From Nocardiopsis sp. TSRI0078 (GTDB taxonomy: Bacteria; Actinomycetota; Actinomycetes; Streptosporangiales; Streptosporangiaceae), in the NCBI RefSeq assembly GCF_001905145.1, contig NZ_LWLB01000033.1:1-64000 (forward strand): a stretch of DNA of 64,000 nt. The letters are read 5' to 3'. Below the pieces are notes generated by a model that was not told the DNA's origin, did no database searches, and saw only the letters and a list, made by a program, of their open reading frames with translations. The translations under genes and the position numbers were made by a program. Shown here piece by piece: positions 59,485 through 64,000 of this stretch. Within the stretch, counting starts at the first letter, position 1, and each line of letters begins with the position of its first letter.

Positions 59485-60230
59485 GCGTCCACCTCCGGCG
59501 CGGCCGTGCTCGCGCGCATCCGGCGCAGCAGCGTCTCGGCGACCTCGATGTCGCCCGGGTTCGTCACCTTGATGTTGGCCTCCTCGCCCGGCACGATCCG
59601 CACCTCCTCCTCCGGCAGGTAGCGCAGCACCACGCCGCAGTCGTCGGTGGCGACCAGGTCCGGGTCGGCCGCCGCGAGTGCGTAGGCGCGGCGGGCCACG
59701 CCGAGCCGGAAGCCCTGCGGGGTCTGCATCCTCCGCAGCTCGGCGCGCGGAGGCACCTGCGTGACCGCCTCACCGCCGGACCGGCCCGGGGCCACCCGCA
59801 CCACGGTGTCGGCGCTGGGCACCGCCACCCCGACCGCTCCCGCCTCTCCGAGCGCCGCCACGCACGCGCTGATCGTGGCCGGGCTCACGAGCGGACGCGC
59901 GGCGTCGTGCAGGAGGACCAGGTCGGTGTCGGCGGCGTGGCCGGCCGCGGCCAGGGCGGCGCGGGAGGTGTCGGTGCGGGTCGCGCCGCCCGGAAGCACC
60001 GCGCCGACCTTGGCGAACCCGGCCGAGGCGACGATGTCCCCCACCCTGTCCAGGTACTCCTCCACCATGAGCACCACGATCTCGTCCACGTCCGGGCACG
60101 CCTCGAACGCGGCGATCGCGTGCTCGATGACGGGCCGCCCCGCCAGGGGCAGCAGTTGTTTGGGGGAGGGGGCGCCCATCCGCGCGCCGACCCCTCCGGC
60201 CAGAACCGCCGCGATCACGCGCGGACGCAT
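59481..60230 (-). CDS. IspD/TarI-family cytidylyltransferase, probably for envelope polymer
   Basis: This 249-residue CTP-dependent enzyme has VIAAVLAGGVGARMGAPSPK (the GGxGxRMG...PKQ nucleotide site), LLHDAARPLV, MQTPQGFRLGVARRAYALAA, VATDDCGVVLRYLPEEE and NIKVTNPGDIEVAETLL. IspD (methylerythritol) and TarI (ribitol/glycerol phosphate) share this fold. Here there is no ispF next to it; instead, the gene overlaps a GDPD gene and lies divergent from a TagGH-like exporter, so I favour a TarI-like role. ATG 60230 follows GGAAGAGA; GTG 60254 is in frame. Confidence 0.85.
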   Translation of the reverse strand: MRPRVIAAVLAGGVGARMGAPSPKQLLPLAGRPVIEHAIAAFEACPDVDEIVVLMVEEYLDRVGDIVASAGFAKVGAVLPGGATRTDTSRAALAAAGHAADTDLVLLHDAARPLVSPATISACVAALGEAGAVGVAVPSADTVVRVAPGRSGGEAVTQVPPRAELRRMQTPQGFRLGVARRAYALAAADPDLVATDDCGVVLRYLPEEEVRIVPGEEANIKVTNPGDIEVAETLLRRMRASTAAPEVDA

Positions 60231-60656
60231 GGCCCTGTCTCTTCCGTCGTCCACGGCCCCGTACCCTTTTCCCGTTCTCCGTCGTCGCTCCGGCCGAGGC
60301 TAGCGGACCGCCCCGGTCCGCGGTCCCCGCAGGCCACCGGGCCGCGACCGCCGGAGCCGTACCGAGCGAGGGGACAAACCACACATTCGTGACGTGCGGG
60401 GTGGCGCGACCCGTCGTTCGCAGCGGTAACCTATGGACGCCTGTATGGCGTGCCCGGTACAGACCTCCCCAGAGTGCGGTCGTGGAACCGGGCGCGGTCC
60501 GTGACATCCCCCGGTCGCCCGGACACGCTCCCCCGTCTCGGTACACGTGCGGGGTGGACCGCGTATGTCGGCCGGTGCGCACAGGCGAGTACGAGCACGA
60601 GCACGCCTGTCCGGCACACCGTGGACCGGGCGGGACACCGATCCTTGGAGGTGGCG
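60231..60656. other. Divergent intergenic region before the ABC exporter
   Basis: These about 420 nt lie between the cytidylyltransferase and the ABC permease. Open frames here are short and lack the codon bias of real genes. The stretch GGTAACCTATGG near 60422-60434 may be part of a promoter. No other element stands out. Confidence 0.5.
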
Positions 60657-61493
60657 GTGGCGTCAAGGGCGCTGGCCGTCTGGGAGCACCGGAAGGTCGT
60701 CGGCCTCCTGGTCCGGCGCGACCTGAAGGTCAAGTACCAGCAGTCCGTACTGGGGTACGCGTGGACGATGTTGGAGCCACTGGCTCTGACGATGGTCTAC
60801 TTCTTCGTCTTCGGCGTCATCCTCAACGCCAAGCGGGGCATGCCGGAGGAGGCGATGGCCCAGGGCGGCTTCCTGCTGTTCCTCGTGGCCGGGATCCTGC
60901 CGTGGAACACCTTCGGGGCGATCATGTCCGAGGCGCCGCGCGCGATGATCACGCACTCCAAGCTGATCACCACGATGAAGGTGCCCCGGGAGATCTTCCC
61001 CACGGCCACCGTGGGCACGAAGTTCATCGAGTACCTGCTCACCTGGCCGGTGCTGATCGTCTTCGTGATCTTCCTCGGCGGCAGGCCCTCGTGGGAGGGC
61101 GTGCTGATCTGGCTGCCGCTGGCCATCGTGCTGCAGTTCACGTTCGGCCTCGGCCTCACCCTGTTCCTGTCCGCGGTCAACGTGCTGCTGCGCGACGTGG
61201 AACGCCTGGTGCGCATCGTCTCGCGCCTGCTGTTCTACGGTTCGGCGATCCTGTTCCCGGCCGCGCTGGTGCTCACCTCCGACGCCGTTCCGGGCTGGGC
61301 CAAGACGCTGTACCAGCTCAACCCGCTTCTGGGTATCTTCGAGATGCACCGCGCCGTGTGGTTCGCGGGCTTCGAGGAACTGACCCCGACCACCCTCGCG
61401 TTGTCGTCTTCGGTGGTCGGTTCGGTCCTGATGCTGATCATCGGATACTGGACGTTCCGCCGCCTGGAGATGTCCGTCCTGAAGGAGTTGTGA
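60657..61493 (+). CDS. ABC-2 type polysaccharide/teichoic acid export permease, TagG-like
   Basis: This 278-residue permease has about six helices and the ABC-2 pattern DLKVKYQQSVLGYAWTMLEP near 24-43, then VPREIFPTATVGTKFIEYL and LLGIFEMHRAVWFAG. It would carry lipid-linked glycan across the membrane with its ATPase. The GTG at 60657 has GGAGG 5 nt upstream; the gene's frame stays open further upstream, but that stretch has low similarity. It overlaps the ATPase start by one base. Confidence 0.9.
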   Translation: MASRALAVWEHRKVVGLLVRRDLKVKYQQSVLGYAWTMLEPLALTMVYFFVFGVILNAKRGMPEEAMAQGGFLLFLVAGILPWNTFGAIMSEAPRAMITHSKLITTMKVPREIFPTATVGTKFIEYLLTWPVLIVFVIFLGGRPSWEGVLIWLPLAIVLQFTFGLGLTLFLSAVNVLLRDVERLVRIVSRLLFYGSAILFPAALVLTSDAVPGWAKTLYQLNPLLGIFEMHRAVWFAGFEELTPTTLALSSSVVGSVLMLIIGYWTFRRLEMSVLKEL

Positions 61494-62380
61494 TGGCGCA
61501 GACGACCTACGGCGCCGGGCTCACCGCCGGGCCGGTCATCGAGGCCAAGGGGCTCGGCGTCAAGTTCGCGGTGAACCGCCGCCGCAAGCGCAGCCTGCGC
61601 GAGATGTTCATCCACGGCACCAAGCGCGATCCCAACGCCGAGGGCGACGAGTTCTGGCCGCTGCGGGACGTGACGTTCGAGATCGACCGGGGCGAGTGCG
61701 TCGGTATCGTCGGCAAGAACGGCACCGGCAAGTCGACCCTGCTCAAGCTGATCGCCGGGGTGCTCCTGCCCGACGAGGGCGAGGTGCACGTCCACGGCAA
61801 GGTCGCTCCGCTGCTGGAGCTGCGCGCCGGGTTCAACGACAACCTGACCGGCCGCGAGAACGTGTACCTGGTCGGCTCCCTGCACGGGATGACCGAGAAG
61901 CAGATCGACGAGCGCTTCGACGAGATCATCGACTTCGCCGAGATCAAGTCGAAGTTCGTGGACACCCCGGTACGCCACTACTCCAGCGGTATGAAGGTGC
62001 GGCTCGGCTTCGCGCTGATCTCCCAGCTGGAGCACCCGATCATGCTGGTCGACGAGGTGCTCGCGGTCGGAGACAAGGCCTTCAAGGGCAAGTGCTACGA
62101 GGCCATCGACCGGATGCTGGCCAACAACCGCACGATGGTCCTGGTGTCGCACAACGAGAAGGACCTGCGCCGGTTCTGCAACCGCGGCCTGTACGTCAAG
62201 GACGGCGGCCTCGCCCTGGACACCGACATCGCCGCCGCGCTCGCCGCCTACAACGACGACACCAAGGCCGAGATCGCTGAGCGCGAGAAGCGCGACGCGG
62301 AGAGGAAGAAGCGGGCGGAGGAGGCCAGGAAGCAGAAGGAGCAGGGCCGGGACGGAACCGGCGGCGGCCAGACCGCCTGA
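61493..62380 (+). CDS. ABC transporter ATPase for polysaccharide/teichoic acid export, TagH-like
   Basis: This 295-residue ATPase has Walker A GIVGKNGTGKSTLLKLIAGV near 73-92, the signature VRHYSSGMKVRLGFALISQL, Walker B HPIMLVDEVLAVGDKAFKGK and H-loop VLVSHNEKDLRRF. It also has the TagH/Wzt-type extension RRRKRSLREMFIHGTKRDPN at its start. The C-terminal tail is Lys/Arg/Glu-rich. ATG 61493 overlaps the permease stop (TGATG) and follows AAGGAG, so the two are coupled. Confidence 0.95.
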   Translation: MAQTTYGAGLTAGPVIEAKGLGVKFAVNRRRKRSLREMFIHGTKRDPNAEGDEFWPLRDVTFEIDRGECVGIVGKNGTGKSTLLKLIAGVLLPDEGEVHVHGKVAPLLELRAGFNDNLTGRENVYLVGSLHGMTEKQIDERFDEIIDFAEIKSKFVDTPVRHYSSGMKVRLGFALISQLEHPIMLVDEVLAVGDKAFKGKCYEAIDRMLANNRTMVLVSHNEKDLRRFCNRGLYVKDGGLALDTDIAAALAAYNDDTKAEIAEREKRDAERKKRAEEARKQKEQGRDGTGGGQTA

Positions 62381-62483
62381 GCGGTGGCGCGCACCGTCGG
62401 AGGACTCCGGCGTCGCGCGCCCTCGTGTTCCGCACCCGCCCGAAAGGGTGCCTACCCCCTCCACCGCGGCTTGTCGGCCACAG

Positions 62484-62513
62484 GGTGTGTCAGTGTTTGA
62501 ATCACTACACACC
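62484..62513 (+). repeat. Inverted repeat upstream of the last two membrane genes
   Basis: GGTGTGTCAGTG (62484-62495) and CACTACACACC (62503-62513) pair with one bulged base. It lies 44 nt before ATG 62558 and may be an operator or terminator of the ABC operon. Confidence 0.45.
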
Positions 62514-62557
62514 GTGAGAAACGGTGTCTCTCAGCAGAGACTGGGGAGGGCACGTCC

Positions 62558-63370
62558 ATGGTCGACGGCGGCACGGTGACGCGGCTGGCCGCGCGGGTGC
62601 TGGAGCGAGGAAACCTCACCCGGGCCGCGGTGACCCGGATCAGCGCCCTGGCGGCGGTCGGCGCCGCGGTCTGGTTCTCCCGGGCCGACACGGTCGGCGG
62701 CCTGGCGGGATCGGCGTTCCTGGGCGCCGTCCTGTTCTGCGACGCCGTCCGCGACCGCATGCGCGCCCACCGCCGCGACGCCCTCACCCTGTGGCTCGCG
62801 GCGATGCTGTCGAGGCTGCGCGAGTACGCGGTCCACCTCGGGCTGGCGCTCGGCGCCGCGGCCGCCGGGGTCGGCGGCGCGTGGGGATGGGCGGCGGGCG
62901 CCCTCATCGCGCTGGCCCTGCGCGACTCGTTCCTGGCGGCCGGATCCGCCCCGGCGGCCCCGGTGCCCGGTCCGGAACCGAGACGGTCCGCCCCCTCCGC
63001 CCAGAGGCGAACTGGCGGCCTTCTGGGTGATCTCACGCCACAACCGCCCCAAGGGTCCCGTGTCAACGATCCCGTGCTGACCTCGCGCCTGTTCGGCACC
63101 ACCGTGGTCACCGCCCCCGGTGCCACGGGGACGCGGTCCGCGGGGGAGCGGGAGAGCAGGACCGAAGGGCGCCTCGAAGACTCCGCGGCGGCCACGTTCG
63201 CGCCGGTCCGCCGCCTCCTCTCCTTCTCCCAGCCCGCACGCTTCCTGACCGTCGCGGTCACCGCCACGCTGTGGGACGCACGCGTCGCCTTCGTCACTCT
63301 CGTCATCGGCTGTGCCGTCGCGGTCACCGCCCGGCTCGTCGACCCCTCCGACCGAGGAGCGTGCCCGTGA
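62558..63370 (+). CDS. Multi-pass membrane protein coupled to a DUF5941 gene
   Basis: This 270-residue protein has several helices: LTRAAVTRISALAAVGAAVW, LAGSAFLGAVLFCDAVRDR, LREYAVHLGLALGAAAAGVG and a C-terminal pair near 220-255. It is sometimes called a CDP-alcohol phosphatidyltransferase-like protein in relatives, but the DGxxAR...GxxxD signature is absent. GGGAGGG precedes ATG 62558. The stop overlaps the next gene start by 4 nt. Confidence 0.65.
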   Translation: MVDGGTVTRLAARVLERGNLTRAAVTRISALAAVGAAVWFSRADTVGGLAGSAFLGAVLFCDAVRDRMRAHRRDALTLWLAAMLSRLREYAVHLGLALGAAAAGVGGAWGWAAGALIALALRDSFLAAGSAPAAPVPGPEPRRSAPSAQRRTGGLLGDLTPQPPQGSRVNDPVLTSRLFGTTVVTAPGATGTRSAGERESRTEGRLEDSAAATFAPVRRLLSFSQPARFLTVAVTATLWDARVAFVTLVIGCAVAVTARLVDPSDRGACP

Positions 63371-64000
63371 ACGCGGGAGGCCGGGAGCACCGAGGGGAGC
63401 GGCTCGACCCCGTCCGCCCCGACCTGCGGGTCCTCCGTGACGACAGCCGCCTCTCCCGCCTGCTCGGCAGGATCGCCCCGGGGGCCGTGCCGCCCCTGCC
63501 CTCCGCGCTCACCGGCGCCCTGATCGTCGGGACGCTCCTCGCGGCGGAGCACGGACGGCTGACAGGCATTACCCTGTTCGCACCGGTCGCCGCCCTGCTA
63601 CTGTCCGGACTGGCCTCGGGCCACCCCCACGACGGACGGTTCGACCGGCTCGTGCCACCAGTCCTGCGCCTCACCGAGTACGGGTACCTGGCGGTCCTGG
63701 GCCTGGCGTCCGGCGTACCGGGTCCCCTGGTGTTCGTACTCTTGATGGTGGTCGCCTGCCACCACCGCGACGACGTGGCACGTCCCGCGGCCGGAACGGT
63801 CCGGCCGCAGGGAGTGCGCACGGCGGCTCTGGGCTGGGACGGCCGCATGCTCGTCACGGCGGTCGGGGGTGCGTTTCACGCGCTCACCCCGGTCTACGGC
63901 ATACTCGCCGGATACCTGGCGGTGCTGCTCGTCCGCGAGGCCGCGCGTACCTGGAGTGCGACACCCGTGGCCGACGTGCGCGCCGACGCCGCCCCCGGTG
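63367..64000 (+). CDS. DUF5941 membrane protein (cut by window end)
   Basis: The frame is open from GTG 63367 to the window end (211 codons). It reads VNAGGREHRGERLDPVRPDL and continues RVLRDDSRLSRLLGRIAPGA, DRLVPPVLRLTEYGYLAVLG, VACHHRDDVARPAAG and AALGWDGRMLVTAVGG, matching the DUF5941 pattern, with about five helices. The GTGA overlap with the preceding gene implies coupling. Relatives encoded with glycan or phosphatidyltransferase genes suggest an envelope role, unproven. Confidence 0.75.
   Translation, partial: MNAGGREHRGERLDPVRPDLRVLRDDSRLSRLLGRIAPGAVPPLPSALTGALIVGTLLAAEHGRLTGITLFAPVAALLLSGLASGHPHDGRFDRLVPPVLRLTEYGYLAVLGLASGVPGPLVFVLLMVVACHHRDDVARPAAGTVRPQGVRTAALGWDGRMLVTAVGGAFHALTPVYGILAGYLAVLLVREAARTWSATPVADVRADAAPG

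Noticed and set aside
59481-60230. Plain annotation as isoprenoid IspD
   Set aside because: The fold fits, but neighbours and sequence details favour an envelope-polymer enzyme, so I did not give the ispD symbol.
60433-60504. Tiny Cys-rich open frame (23 codons) before the ABC permease
   Set aside because: Four cysteines are eye-catching, but there is no ribosome site, no known family and a high chance of a random frame.
60389-61492. Plus-strand open frame upstream of the ABC ATPase
   Set aside because: It runs antisense in composition through the permease gene in another frame. Only the part from ATG 61493 encodes the ATPase.

Overview
The window is a chromosomal stretch of a very high G+C actinobacterium. 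This rests on third-position G/C bias, frequent GTG/TTG starts, a mycothiol deacetylase (MshB), a DUF3117 protein, an acyl-CoA carboxylase epsilon subunit and a SigE/RseA/HtrA/Mrp locus. A Streptosporangiales or Nocardiopsis-like host is my guess and is not proven. I saw no rRNA, tRNA, CRISPR array, insertion sequence or prophage. Gene order is mostly that of a conserved core chromosome with a few accessory islets.

Layout. 1-8.8 kb: acyl-CoA carboxylase genes (biotin carboxylase cut by the window edge, beta subunit, epsilon subunit), PEP carboxylase, a Uma2-like gene with two frameshifts, biotin ligase, a class III adenylate cyclase and a metallo-beta-lactamase-fold hydrolase. 8.9-17.4 kb: two complete succinate dehydrogenase/fumarate reductase operons separated by a LysR regulator. 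One resembles mycobacterial Sdh1, with a single five-helix anchor carrying a CHxCxH motif. The other is a cytochrome b558-type sdhCAB. 17.4-20.5 kb: a Doc-type toxin with ribbon-helix-helix antitoxin and an inverted-repeat operator, then an overlapping operon of lipoprotein, Nramp-like transporter and two PRC-barrel proteins. 20.7-29.8 kb: GNAT, SPOUT methyltransferase, DUF3054, S9 peptidase, MshB, a site-2-protease-like protein and an unrecognised 453-residue protein. 29.5-34.8 kb: seven-iron ferredoxin and the succinylase lysine branch (DapC, DapD, DapE), with a lysozyme-like membrane protein between DapC and DapD. 34.9-39.4 kb: LOG-family protein, two small membrane proteins, DUF3117 and leucyl aminopeptidase.

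39.4-45.5 kb holds the envelope-stress locus: O-methyltransferase, ECF sigma factor with a candidate self-type promoter, zinc anti-sigma factor, RseB-like protein, HtrA protease and Mrp. 45.7-49.4 kb has a CPBP protease, GtrA, PurK and PurE. 49.4-52 kb has a divergent TetR/MFS pair whose promoters look leaderless, and a small secreted protein. 52-64 kb is a cell-envelope glycan region: UDP-glucose dehydrogenase, LCP ligase, TM2 protein, family 2 glycosyltransferase, DUF4429 protein, glycerophosphodiester phosphodiesterase, IspD/TarI-like cytidylyltransferase, a TagGH-like ABC exporter and two coupled membrane proteins, the last cut by the window end.

Links between genes. Biotin ligase would charge the carboxylase encoded beside it. 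The adenylate cyclase would feed a CRP-type regulator, for which one candidate site lies upstream of the first succinate dehydrogenase operon. The SigE locus controls envelope stress, and the 52-64 kb genes build and export surface polymer. I found no dramatic new defence or mobile system. The best candidates for under-described biology are the lipoprotein/Nramp-like/PRC operon, the leaderless divergent TetR/MFS switch, the Rieske-like anchor of the first succinate dehydrogenase and the standalone SH3-like protein next to the ferredoxin.
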